The notes beneath the pieces were generated by a model, which searched no databases, had not been told where the DNA came from, and was given only the letters and a program-made list of their open reading frames with translations. From Onchocerca volvulus (Eukaryota > Nematoda > Chromadorea > Rhabditida > Onchocercidae): 64,000 nucleotides of DNA. A program made the position numbers and the translations under genes. The number at the start of each line of letters is the position of its first letter. The stretch's first letter is position 1. This document shows positions 13,441-26,800 of this stretch, piece after piece. The stretch is from positions 1-64,000 of the forward strand of contig HG738145.1 of assembly GCA_000499405.2 (NCBI GenBank). Reading direction: 5' to 3'.

Positions 13441-16400
13441 ATGACTGTTCCGTATAATTTGGATGTTTCAACTTCTCGACCCTGGACTTTATTCAAACTC
13501 TTATTCCGATGGCGTGGTAGTATATGGAAATCGGTAACACTTGAATTACTTGTTTGGATGGTATTATTTGCTGTAATATCAGTGACATATCGAGTTGCTT
13601 TAACAAATGAACAAATTAGGTACATTTAATATATCTTTCAACAAAAATCAATATGTGTTTTAAAAATTTTGATTATTCAAGAAAAGCGAAAATATTTTAA
13701 TAAAGAAATGAAGAAAATAAAAGAATATCAATATTCAAGCTAAATGGAGAAAAAATTTGAAATTTTGAAAAAAATGAATAGCAATATGATAATTACATTT
13801 GATTAACTGTTTACTTTCAAGTTTAAAGATGTAATGGGACATTCACATCATATAATGAAAGGATTTTTTTCCTACAGAATTCAGTTTAAGCATTTTAATA
13901 TAAGGAAAAAAAAATATTAACTACTAGCTGGACGGCCATACTTCGCGTGGCCGGTCCAATTAGTCTGTAAAAAAAAAATTGTAAATGTTCGTTTGTTCAA
14001 AATCTTAAATCTCACGCGCTTTTTCCATACATAAACTCGCGCCTTTTCGAAAGCCGTGTTGTTTCGAAATTTTAAAGCACTGAAAAAAAAAAACTTCAAA
14101 TCAATCGGTGAAGAATTTGAAACGTTGAGTCAAAAACAACAACTAACAATTGCATTTTTATTTATAAATTATTTGTCGACTATTATTTATCGTGATTGGT
14201 TGACCTCACTTTCCTTTTCTGTTAATCAGAGTATTTTGGCGGGAAACATGTTTATCCTTCTGGCGTTTTGGCGGTAAACATGTTTATTCTTATGGACGGA
14301 TAGAAAAAAAAGTAGATATGTCTCTGTAGAAACACGTGCCTCATTCGAATGCAACTTTGAATCAAATTTCAAAGCAATCGTTGAAGAACTTGCAAACATT
14401 ATGCCAACAGCCAAAACGAGCATTTACATTTTTATCTATGTAGATTAATTAATGAAAAATATGAACTATTAATTATGATAAATGATTTGACATATATATG
14501 GAGAGATTTCACATAAATCAAGAAAATATCTAAAATATATTGCCAAATATATTATCATATACATTATAATTAAAATATATTATCACCAAGTTTGCAGATT
14601 AGAAATTATTTTAAAACTATTAATTTAAAGTTCAAATTATTTTGAAACAATTGGCAACTTTAATAGTCAATTTATTAAACGGGATAATTTGATACTCGTT
14701 TACTGGTTGTAATCCATGTAAGTGTTGGTCTAAATAAAATGATAATTTGGCCAATGCAAAAATTGCAGTAACATTCTGGCGCTAAAATTATTAAAATTTC
14801 ATTTCAAATTCATATTCCCTTTTACATCTCATTATCACTAATTTATCATTTTAGTAAATTCGAACAATTTATAAAATATTGTGATGAAAAATTGGATTAT
14901 ATTCCATTGAATTTTATGCTCGGCTTTTTTGTCACAATCGTTCTATCTAGATGGATCAATTTTTTCGTAAATATTGGCTACATTGATAAGTTAGTTTTTT
15001 GAATTCATTTATATTAACAAGTTCGTTTTTTCTCCTTCGGAGAATTTTTTCTTTGTCCCAGAAAATTTGTCGTCATATAATGTAAATAAATTGTTTGTTT
15101 CGTTTTTTTTTTTTTTGCTTTTGATTTGTAATAATGCATAAATTTCAGTTTTATTATTTACTAATTTAACTTATAAAAATGAGGATATATTGGAAATTAC
15201 GATTAAAATTGTATAGATAGTAGAATAAAATTTCACTAATAAAAAACTTTGAAAAAATTTTTTTGCAGTAGATACATAGTCAGCGTTAATGCTAATTAAA
15301 ATAATATTAACTAGTAGATATAACTAGAATATTTTGATAAATTCATATCAGTCATTAAATTTTTCGAATACTAAACTAAGTAAAGTTTCAGAAAAGAAAA
15401 TTTACTCCTTTTGTTATACGAATAATTAACTCTAAAATTTAACCACTAAAATCAACTGAACTTCTAAAATTCTAAAATTGAATTAATTCTAAAATCATTC
15501 TAAAATTTAAAAAATGATAATAATACTTATTAAGGATATAAACTTACATTATTTTATAGTATAGCTTTAATGACAGCAGCATACGTGAAAGGTTCAGATG
15601 ATCGAACACGAATGTTACGTCGAAATATCATTCGATACTGCGTGTTATCACAAGCACTTGTTTTTCGTGATATCAGTATGCGAGTACGAAAACGATTTCC
15701 AACTATCGAAGCATTAGTTGCTGCTGGTATAATTTTTTTTTTAAAAAAAAATCAAATTAAATGATCGAAATTTAACATATGCGTCAAAAATCTGGCATAT
15801 ACTTACTACACGTACGTCTTAAAATTTAACATATACGTCAAAAATTGAACATACATATCAAAAATTTAACTTATACATCACAAAAAATTCAATGTTCATA
15901 AAGCATTTTCTTTTTTATTTTCAAATATTGCTAAATTGCATAATATACATATAAGTTATGTAAATTTACATTTCACTTATATTTTCAAAAAAAAAAAAAA
16001 TTTTGTTTCAATATTCAAAATTATTTAATTTTTTAATATTTAAAATTACTCATCTAATTTTTTTTAATATTTAATCATTTTTTATCTCCCATAAAATTGT
16101 ATTGATGTTATTTGCAAAATTAATTTGCAACAAAATTTAATTCAATTTTAAAAGCAGGTTTCGAAAAAATAAAATAAATAATAAAAGATGCAATTTTTGA
16201 AATTACTAGGTTTTATGATGAAACACGAGAAGGAAAAATATGATGCAATTCAATATCGTTATGCAAAATATTGGATGCCATTCCAATGGGCCTTATCACT
16301 TTGTCAAGAAGCACGAAATCAGCAAAAAATTTCAAGCGATATTTTGCTTGAAAAAGTCGGCGAAGTAAAATGAATTATTCATTTTTTACTAATTAAATAA

Positions 16401-18053
16401 TTTCAAAAATTCATCAAAATAGTTTTTAATATTTAGAATTATCTATTTAATTTTTTAATATTTAATTATTATTTATTTTCTAAAAATTTTAACTGATATC
16501 ATTTGCAAAATTAAAATGCAAAAAATCTTTTTTTGTTTTTTTTTTTTGTATCTTTCGAACAGTCCATTAATATCTCTATTTTTTAATACCCAAGAATGGT
16601 TATAAATTGATTTTTTATAAAAGTTTGAATAAATTTTTTTTGATAATTAATTTTTGACTGGTTTAGCGATTACTCATTCAATTCCATTTAACATGTATTT
16701 ATATTTTTTTATTTTCCTTTTTCATATTAATTTATTTGCAAAAAATTTCAAAATTTGTTTACATTTTATCTGCAAACGATTTCATTTGTTATTAGTATGA
16801 CTCATATTTTGGAATAATTGAATTTTGGATGGAAGGAAGAATCACTTTTTTTCTTCGTCTGGTTAAAATTTATTTTAATTTTGAAAAATTTAAATTATAT
16901 TACATATTAAATGTGCAAATGTTAATTTAAGTTAGAATTTTGCAAAAGATAACTTTAAGTTTTTTTTTTTTTGGAAATTTTGGAAATTTTGAATTTAAGT
17001 TTTGCAAAGTTTGAATTTTTTTTTTTTTTTTGCAAAAAAACACCTCATTGCATTAAAAGTTTCAAAAAAAAAAAAACCATAGATGCGTTAATAAATTTGT
17101 CAGCTGATTTTCAGCTATTACAATTAAAAGTTACAAAAAAAAAAAATCAAGTTGAGTTAATGATTTTGTCAGCAGATTGTCACCTGATAAAATGTAAACA
17201 AAATTCTTCAACATTTTTTAACATTTTTTCGCAAAATAATTTAATATGAAGAAAATAAAAAATAAAAAAAAAGACATTTGGTAAATTTAATTGCGTTGAA
17301 TAATTTAAAAAAAAAATTCTCATCTATTTTTCGGTAATTAATTTAACATGTTTTTTTCTTTCTTTTGCAGGAAATTAAAATATTTCGTACAAATTTGGCA
17401 ATTTTATGCAACTTTGATTGGGTACCATTACCAATTATGTATCCACAATTAATTGTCCTTGCTGTTCATACATATTTTCTCGTTGGTGCCTTTGCCAGAC
17501 AATATATTACAAGTGAAAAAGCACTAAATAGTTCAACGGTTACTATTTTTTTAAAAATCATAATCATTTAATCAAATATCTTTAATTATAGTCATAAATT
17601 TTTTAATTATAAATTAAATCATAAATTATTTTAATAATTAATTTTTAACTTCCAGAAAGATGACAAATTTTTTTTTAATTCAAAAAAATTTTATTAGCCT
17701 AGAAAAAGCTATCCATGAGAAATTAATTTTAATAAAAAAAAAAAAAATTGGTTTTCCTAAAAAAAAAACTTTTTTTTTCTTTTTTTTTTCAATTTCGTAG
17801 TCATCTTATAACTGTCGATCAATTTTCAAAAAATAAAGTAATTCGTCGTACTTTACAACTTACTTGATTATTTAATTGTATTACAGTAAGCTTGCCGGTA
17901 ACAGGCCTATCTAGCAACTTGGATGTTAACCAAACAACAACTTTTCAAGGCATGCCTTTTACAAGTGAGGGTCATCGAAATCCATTTCATAAACAAATCC
18001 TACAGCAAAAAAAAATTCTGAGCTTACATCATCATCATCATTATCGACATCAA

Positions 18054-18088
<35 letters not shown>

Positions 18089-21000
18089 ACTTAATAATTG
18101 CTTTGCTAATTATTAAAAAAAAAAAAAAAATAAGAAAACTACTGAGACATAAAATCCTAAAAATTCGATTTTATTTCTTTTGTTTATTTTTTAATTAAAT
18201 TAATTAAAAAAAATTAAAAATTACAGGTTGATATATATTTTCCAATCATGACTGTTATACAATTTATTTTCTATATGGGATGGTTAAAAGTTGCTGAAGC
18301 AATGTTAAATCCATTTGGTGAAGATGACGATGATTTTGAATGCAATTTTCTACTCGATAAAAATCTTACCGTAATCCTTTCCTCTGATTTTGTTTAAGGT
18401 AAATTGAATAAAAAAAAAAAAAAAGAGCACATGCGATTTTTTTGGTATATATTTTAATGATGAAAAATAATGGTAATTTAGGAAAAAGAAATTTGAAATG
18501 GATAATTTAAAATGAAATTGAAATAAATTTTTTTGTTTCAGGTAGGCTTAACAATCGTAGATATTGGATGTTGCAAAACACCGGCATTACTCAAGGATGT
18601 TTTCTGGAGTGAAGCCCAAATTGAACCGTTATATTCAGCTGAATCAGCTCGTGGAGAATATCGAATTTCCGGTTTAACCGGTTCAACCGCAAATATTAGG
18701 TGCGTGCAAATTTTTATTTTCCGTAAAATTTATTTACGAATGACATTTCTTAGATAGTTTGAAGAATTTAAAAATTTTAAAGAAAATTTGAAATTTGAGA
18801 AAAAAAAGAACTTTTCTTTTTGCAGCAGGTTTTTTTTTTTTTGCTTAAATAATTATTATTGTTATTATATGCAAATTTTTTTTTTTTTTTTTTTTTTAGA
18901 TTAGCTGATCAAAATGCAACAATTAAAATGTTGCCTTTATTACGAGGAACAGAAAATCATTCGTTAATTTCGGGATTTTTGCGAAATTCGATGCGATGTA
19001 GTTTACGTGGAGGAAAGTGAGCGAAACTTTGATAATTATGTATTAATGCGACATAGATAATTTTAAAATAATATCATAAATAATTCTGCTGAATATTCTC
19101 ATGAAAGAATAAAAATATCGAATAATTTTATAAAATAATTGAAAATTTAAAGAAACTTTATTCAGTTAATCAATCCATGAATACTTCATTTTAATAATCA
19201 TTTAATCATTCTAAATTCCAAAAAAAGGAAAGAAAAGAAATTTTCTAAAGCGATATCATGATAAATACTACTTATACTGAATAATTGCTATCAAAAATTT
19301 TCTCATGAAAGAATAAAAGTGTCGAATAATTATGACAAAATTTATAAAATTATTGGAAGCCGAAAAAATTTTAGTCAATTAATCAATTAATTAATTTCGG
19401 GATTGTTTCATTTTAATAATCATTTAATTATTACAAATTCCAAAAAAAAAAAAAAGGAAAATTTTCCAAAAATTCTAAAACTGTTGGCACGAAATGATGT
19501 AAACACATAATAAATAACATTACAATAGTATTTAAAATATGGAAAAAATTTGAACTTTAGTTCTTTTAATTTTATTTTATCTTCAATTTTGTTATTTTTC
19601 TTTTTTTTTTTTTTTTTTTTGTTGAAAATTTAAGTTTCTAGAACTGATCATCATGGCGGTATTATGAATATTGTTCGTCAAAAATTTGGTAGGTAAGGTA
19701 ATTATTCTGTAAAAAAAACTTTTTTAATTAATTTAGATTATTTTCATCTTTCAGAAAAGTAGCCTATTTTTAATTTTTTCTTTTTTTTATCCAGAAAAAC
19801 TCAATCTTTTAATATGCCTTTCACTTATATTAAAAAAAAAACGAAAAAAAATGGATGAACGAGAAATATTATCAATTTCTTATCTGCATTATCTTTGTTG
19901 TTTACTGGTATTATCAATCATTATTGCTGAATACAACTGCCTTATCATGTACATATAATCACCATCAAGCAGTATTATTAATCATTATCACATAATCATT
20001 ACCGAAATATTATCACTGTTACAATTTCTATCGAAATTTTGTATTTTAGGTCAGCAAGTCATTCACATTTCAATACGAGCCCGAATGGTGATGATTACGG
20101 TGATAAAATTGATCAAAATGTGGAGGAATTATCAAGCTTGGAAAAAGGTTATACAAAATGGATGGATAATAGTGGAAGTCGTCGAAGTAGTTTAAACCGT
20201 GTTTTCGAAACTATGATCAATGAATCTTATGATAATCCAAATGTTAACTTATCAGGTAAACAAATTTTTTTTTAATAGAAAAAGAAAAAATGCAACAGGA
20301 CGATCATCTTCAAAATTTAATCTATGGTTAATTTTTTTTGGCATATCTTGAATAAAAGTAAATAAAAATTAACAAATTATTACTTAAATTGAAATAAATT
20401 CGTTAAACTTAAATAGAATAAACTTAAGTAAATTAATTTAAATAAACTCAACTTTTTAATTGAAGTTTTATTTTCAAAATGATTAAAAAAAAAAGGGACT
20501 AGATTTCAAGTAATAAAGCTTGTCGTGAAAATATTTTTTGCGAATGTGACAATTCCTTTTAGAAAAAGGTATTTATTAAATAGGGAACAATTACGAAACA
20601 ACAATTATTCGAATGTATCCAAATGGTTAATCACTGTGTTTCTTTCCCTGGTTACTCGTAAAACAGAAGATTTCTTGTCCCTTTTGCTGACTGTTTTGTT
20701 GATTGGAATCGAATTGCTGGGGTCGTTGTATAATAATGCTGGTAGAAAACCCTTTTAGAGGACTGTTCTAGTAACGCAGGTGCTCGTTGGCTGATCGTGG
20801 AATAAGAATATCCCTCTACTCCAAATCCGATCCTTATATATCCTTTCGGAATCCCTCCTTCTTTCTTGATCTCCAATTTGGCGCCTCAGGATCTCGCTTT
20901 GTTTAACTGTTAGTTGGAGCGTTTGGCGGCAAACATGTTTACCGTTTTGGCGGGAAACATGTTTACCCTAATATTATCGGCCTGTTGGTATATTTGAGAT

Positions 21001-21535
21001 TAGCGCTTCATGACCTTTAATACCCCTTGTTTATATCAATTTTTGAATTTTTCCGACAAAGCTATTTTTAAAATTTTTCAAAAAATTTCAAATTGTAAAA
21101 TTATTTCTAAAATTTTCTTATGATAATTAATGAATATTTTGGTCTTTTTTTTTTGAATTTAAAATCTTAGTTAAATTTATAGATGAAGATTTGCCGCTTA
21201 CGTTGAAGTATATATCATCTGCGACAAATCATCTCGGATTGTCGCAAGTGAATATGTTTAATAAATTGGAAGATTTGGAAGAAGAATCAGAAGAAGCTTT
21301 GAGTCGTAAAAATACCGTCACAGAAAATATTCTTGCTAATCACGTAAATACCGTAAATTCACGGAATAATGATGGAAAAATTTTAACGGAAAATGTTGAT
21401 GGATTCTTCCCGACATTAATTCGACAACAAAGTATTCCATCAAACGATAAACCTATTCAGACGACTGTTCGTAGACAGAAATCATATCCGAAAGATAATT
21501 TATGGAAGAGATCTTCACGTAATTTATCTATCTGA
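13441..21535 (+). CDS. bestrophin family anion channel, tandem copy 1 (610 aa, 11 exons)
   Basis: Exons: 13441-13619, 14855-14989, 15560-15726, 16210-16364, 17371-17538, 18227-18370, 18542-18699, 18900-19016, 19642-19692, 20050-20255, 21183-21535; all introns are GT-AG and in phase. Bestrophins are pentameric, calcium-gated plasma-membrane chloride channels. Diagnostic features are the N-terminal [18 protein letters not shown], the hydrophobic neck residues I76, F80 and F84 in [15 protein letters not shown] near residue 150, FDWVPLP, and the Ca2+-clasp acidic run D301-D304 in [13 protein letters not shown]. These residue numbers coincide with vertebrate BEST1. The C-terminal about 200 residues are polar and unconserved, as usual. 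The ATG follows tttttaag, a possible trans-splice acceptor. AATAAA at 21663 may serve polyadenylation. A dispersed LTR-like repeat lies in intron 10 and another repeat in intron 1. Confidence 0.95.
13917..14450. repeat. dispersed repeat in bestrophin-1 intron 1
   Basis: This block resembles 62345-62575. Shared segments are gtaaatgttcgtttgttcaaaatcttaaat, a conserved cgcctt/cgcctactcaaatgcaac-like block, and tttcaaatcaatcggtgaagaatttgaaa. A second partial copy follows at about 14335-14445 (gcctcattcgaatgcaactttga). It opens with a strong imperfect palindrome, tggacggcca / tggccggtcca, at 13928-13957. At 14236-14285 it is interrupted by two copies of the ggcgg(g/t)aaacatgttta motif found in another repeat family. 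Class unknown. Confidence 0.6.
18028..18090. repeat. (CAT)n microsatellite in bestrophin-1 intron 5
   Basis: A run of cat/atc triplets broken by ttatcgacatcaa. On the plus strand it encodes a poly-histidine frame (74 codons from 17892), but no phase-compatible splice sites connect it to exons 5 or 6, so it is treated as an intronic microsatellite. Confidence 0.8.
20705..20965 (+). mobile_element. LTR-like dispersed repeat, copy A (in bestrophin-1 intron 10)
   Basis: This stretch aligns with 46855-47070. Shared blocks include gggtcgttgta, ggtgctcgttgg/ggtgctcattcc, ccttatatatcctttcg(g/a)aatccctcc, tgatctccaatttg(g/a)cgcctca, atctcgctttgttta and ggcgggaaacatgttt. It is distinctly more GC-rich than its surroundings. 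The TATA-like ttatatatcc and the tgttgggtcg-type start are compatible with a solo long terminal repeat, but the exact ends and a target-site duplication could not be fixed. Confidence 0.6.
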
Positions 21536-22898
21536 AAAAAATTAACGTGATATTTTGATAAATCATTTGGCATAAAATTTGAAAATAAATTTTAAGTGAA
21601 GATCGATTTTTGTAAAGCCAGAATCATTACAGTCTTATACAAATTAAAATTTAAGTTTTATGAATAAAGTCGATTATCATTCCTTTCAATAATTCATTGA
21701 AATTTGGTGTAATTAATGAAATTTAAATTGAATTATATTCATAATTGCACTGTAAATTGTAATTATATTGTTGTTGATAAAGTATTTCTTGTTGTATTAT
21801 TCATTATTTTATTATATTTAAAATAAATATTAATTTGAATTTTTTTTTTTTTTTTTTCAAATCTTGTGAATAAACGATGTCTTAATGAAAGCAAAAAACG
21901 TGAATTGATCAATTAAAGTTGAACAAAGACCAATCTTGATTCGATTAGATTCAAGTTTCCTTCAAAAAAGAAAATTCGTTATTTTTTCATCTTTTCTAAT
22001 AAAATAGCAATTATCTTAGTTTTGAAATAAAAAAAAAAAAAAAAAAAGGAAAAAAATAGAATGACGGTTTGACGGAAAAAATTAATTATGAAAATTTAGA
22101 ATTTGCAATTTTTTGTATAATTTTAATAATAGTAATTGGTTTAATAAAATTGACAACTTATGAAAAAAACCTAATTTTATCCTTATTACTTTTCGTTTTT
22201 TTATTTTGAATGAAATGAAAATATTTTGGATAAGATTTTTCTAAGGTTTTTAACCTTTTGTGAATTATTTTTTTTTTTTTATATTTGTAAATTCATTTTC
22301 GTCAATATTTCTACATATTTAATGTCAATATTTTATTTTCATTTATAATTTAATCGTTTCCTTCTTGCCAGTATTTTTATATATTATGTCAATAATAGTA
22401 CTACCAGTTTTTTTTCGTTTTTCATTTTTTTTTTTTTTTGATTTATTCAATTCAAAAATTTTCAATTCTATTTACATACATGTATTTAAGTACAAATATA
22501 TATATTTATTTATTTCTGTCAATGTATTGCTAACATTTATCATTTTTTAGTTGTTGTAGCTAACAAAAAAAAAAATTTTTTTTATTTTAAATTTTTTTCT
22601 TTTTTTTTTTTTTTTTTTGCTAAATAAATAATATTATTTTCAAGAAATCATGTTTTTCTTTTGTTCGTTACAAACCCAACAATCCAAAAGATCAAAAATT
22701 TTATTTTTTTTAGTTCCTAAAATTACAAAAAAACTTTTTGCCACATAATAATTGATAAATAAACGATTATTTGAAATAATTCCAACATAAAATATATTGT
22801 TTCAATCAGAAATTTGATTGAAAAAATAGGAAAAAAGTAAAAAAAAAATTTTTGCAGAAAAATTTTTTTCAAATTATTTTGATTATTTTTCGAAGGAA
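21536..22898. other. intergenic spacer between the two bestrophins
   Basis: It contains the presumed 3' UTR and AATAAA (21663-21668) of the first gene, several long T and A runs, and the promoter region of the second gene. No further gene is seen. At 1.36 kb it is longer than a typical nematode operon spacer, so independent transcription is likely. Confidence 0.5.
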
Positions 22899-23813
22899 AT
22901 GACAGTAAAATATAATTTGGCTGTATCCACATCACGACCATGGACATTGTTCAAATTATTATTTCGATGGCGTGGAAGTGTTTGGAAATCGGTGATCTTT
23001 GAACTTGCCATTTGGTTAATACTTTATTTCACCATTCGTATCATTTATCACAAAATGTTATCACCTCAACAAATCAGGCAAGTTTCGATTATGTTATCTT
23101 TAGAAGTATTTGGAATACATTGAGAAAAAAAAAAAAACTTTTTTTTTTTTTTATTCAAAATTTTCACTTCATCTTCAAATTTATAGCCACAATTTTTATT
23201 AGATCAAAATTAAGAAAAATCAGATTTGATTAATTTTTTTACAGAAATTTGTTTTCCATTTCTTGTGCAATTCAAATTGCACATTTTGTAACATCAATAT
23301 TTGAATTTAATTAAATCGAAACTATCCGAAATTTTCATTAATTTCCAGTAAATTAAAGAAAATTCTAATATGCTTTTTGTTTGTTTATGCAAAAATAGCA
23401 TTAAAATTACTTAATCAGTCTTACGAGCTTAATTTTAATTTAAATTATTTTATTGGAATAACAAAATAAATATTTTATTTAATAAGACTAAGATGCGTAC
23501 AATTGCATTACATATGCAATATTTTTTAATAAAAAAAAAAAAAAATTCGTCAATTATTTCACTCATTAATTAAGTTTTAAAAAATTCATCCAAATATTAT
23601 ACCAGTTTTCACATTTCTTCAACAAAAAGTTAAAAAAAAAGAAAAGAAAAAGATAATTTTATAGGATTTTCGAAAAAATTGCTCATTTATTGGATGAAAA
23701 ATTAAATCTAATACCGCTTGATTTTGTACTTGGTTTTTTTGTTACATCTGTTCTAAATCGATGGCTCAAATTTTTTAACAATATTGGATATATTGATAAG
23801 TTTGTAATTTTTC

Positions 23814-23846
<33 letters not shown>

Positions 23847-26800
23847 CTATAACTTCATGTTAATCATTCATTTGTACATCGAAATGTTTAATGTGCTTAT
23901 GAAAAATTTGAAAATAAATCATTATATGATTTATTTTTAAACTTTTTACTATTTTATTTGACTCTAAGAAATATTTTTCATTAAAGTATGAATTAAATTA
24001 AATTCGGGAATATTTATTTGTAGCATAGCATTAATGACAGCAGCTTATGTACGTGGTAATGATGAAAGGTCGCGGAAAATGCGTCGTAACATTGTTCGTT
24101 ATTGCGTCTTATCGCAAGCACTCGTTTTTCGTGATATTAGCATGAAAGTACGGAAACGATTTCCAACGTTAGATTCCGTTGTTGCTGGAGGTTTGTTGTA
24201 TTGTAAAAATTCCGAATAATTATAATAAATCAAGCTTTTAACAACAAATGATAAATTAATTTACTCATGAAATAAAAACATTTACTTATTTTTTTTACTT
24301 TAAAGTATAAAAAAAAAGAAATCAAAAATTAAATAAATTTCAAAGGTGATATTGATTAATGCTGAGAAAAAAACTGGATGTATAATTTTAACTTATTTCA
24401 CTCTATTTTTTGGTGTAATTTTTTGAAATTTGCATATTTCAAAGATTGTAATTTAAAATAATTACAAAATAAATTTCTTCATTTTTTTTTTGATAACTTC
24501 TCTATTAATTATTTTGCTACAACTATAGGTATTAGTAAAACAAACTGTATCAAATAAAATTGTTGTTTATCATTTATCAGTGGTGAAAATTGTTTACTAA
24601 AAATCGTTTACTAAATTTATTAAATAGATCATATCAATTGATGAATACAAATATGTTGTTTATAAGTTATATGCTTAAAATGCTTAAGTTATATATTTAT
24701 TTCTTAAATTAGGTAACATGAAATTTTCTTTCTTTATTTTAAATTCTTTGTTGTCGTTTTTTAAATCTAACATAATAATCTAACGCAATTATATATAATT
24801 TCCGATAAACTAACGCAATTAAATTTACTAAACGCCAAAGTGACTCATTTTCAATTTATTAACATTATTTAATACTTAAATACCTCATGGAAAAATTATC
24901 AAAATTCCATTTCCTATTATTTTCAGTAATATAATTCAGGATTTATGATGTTACATGAAAAAGCTAAATTAGATGAACTTCATTATCGTTATGATAAGCA
25001 TTGGATACCATTTCAATGGGCTTTAGCAATTTGTGATGATGCACGACAACAACAAAAAATTGCAAGTGATTGGTTATTACAAAAAGTTAGCGAAGTAAGT
25101 TTTAATATTACTTATTACTTATTAAACTGATCAATCAATAATTAATTAATTAATTACTCTCCTTTTGTTTAATTTGAAAAAAATTTTGGGAGAAAAAACG
25201 AAAATTTAAGTTTTATATATTTTTTTTTTGATAAATAAATAAAGAAGTAAGGATGAAATAGATGATGGTAAATAAATCAATGAGCGTTATTTACTTGCTT
25301 ATATAATCACCTGTCATAAATAGATGATTATATAAGCAAGTAAACAACGGAAATAAATATATGTAAACAAAAAGATGATCAAAATTAGTGAAATAAATTA
25401 ATACAATAACAATAATAATAGTAATAATTATAATTGTTGCGAAAGAAAAAAGTTTGTTATGGGAAAGTTTAATTGATGGATTATAGATATAGATAATACA
25501 CTTAGAACTAAGTTATAGGAATATTGAAATAAATAAAATAATGATAAATCGTAGAGTAAAAAAATAATGAAAAATCGCAAGGTAAAATCGAGTTGAAGAA
25601 TTTGTCGAGAAAAAGATCAAAAGAAGATGACAACGAAACAGTTTGGAATCAAATTATATTCAAAATTAATTGAAGAAGTTGTTTATTTGAATATTCTCTA
25701 ATAATTGCCTATAACATAAAGAAATTGAAGAATTTCGCTGGAAATAAGTCAAAAAAAGTTGATTAATTTTGAATATAATTGATTCCGGACTATTTGTATC
25801 GTCAATTAATTTTGATTGTTAATTAATTCCGGATTATTTCATATATTATGGCAGATAATATATCCTTTTATAGTGGAATTTTATACACTATTTTAGACAT
25901 AATACATAGACATGATTTTAAGACCAGAATATTTACGTGAATAAAATACGATTTTTTGCCATTTAACATGAATAAATACGACTTTTTGCTACCAAATACG
26001 ATTTTTTGCCATTTACGTGAATAAATACGATTTCTCGCAATTAAATACGATTTTTCGTCATTTACGTGAATAAATACGATTTTTTTGCCATTTAGGTGAA
26101 TAAATACGATTTCTTGCTAAAAACTGGGAAATCGAAGACAAAGATGAGAATTAGATATCATAATCGTAACATTCATTTATATTCATTTCAAGTGATCAAA
26201 TAATAAAAAAAAAAGAAAATTTTAATAAAAAAAGATGGATAATAAAAGGAAATTTTCTAAAATATATGATTTGAGCATACTTATGCTAAAATTATTTCGC
26301 TTTTTTTTTTCGGACAATGATAAACAAATAAGCTGAATTAATTTTGAAACTTTGACTACTTGTTACAGTTTAAAAGAATAAAAAAATTGAAATTATTAAC
26401 TACTTGAAAAAAAAAATCGAAAATTTTTTTACAGGAAATTAAACGATTTCGTACAAATATGGCAAATTTGTATAATTATGATTGGGTACCATTGCCTATT
26501 ATGTATGCTCAAATTGTTGTCCTTGGAGTTCATTTGTATTTTTTTGTTTGTACCATTTCAAGACAACATATTATTTCCGATGAAGCACCAAATAAGTCGA
26601 TAGTAAGTATTTAATTATAAATTTAATTTTTATTTAATTATAAATTTAATTTTTTGAGCAATAAAAATGAAATTTTGTAATTTAATACATGAAAGAAAAC
26701 TTGTGGCTTTCAAAATCAAATAATTAATTCAAAAAATGGATTTATCGATTGATTTTCATTTATTATATTTAAACATTGCACTGCTTAATTTGAAATATTT

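Noticed and set aside
17892..18116. Histidine-rich 74-codon frame in bestrophin-1 intron 5
   Set aside because: A CAT microsatellite produces it; exons 5 and 6 already join in phase 0 and no compatible splice pair includes it.
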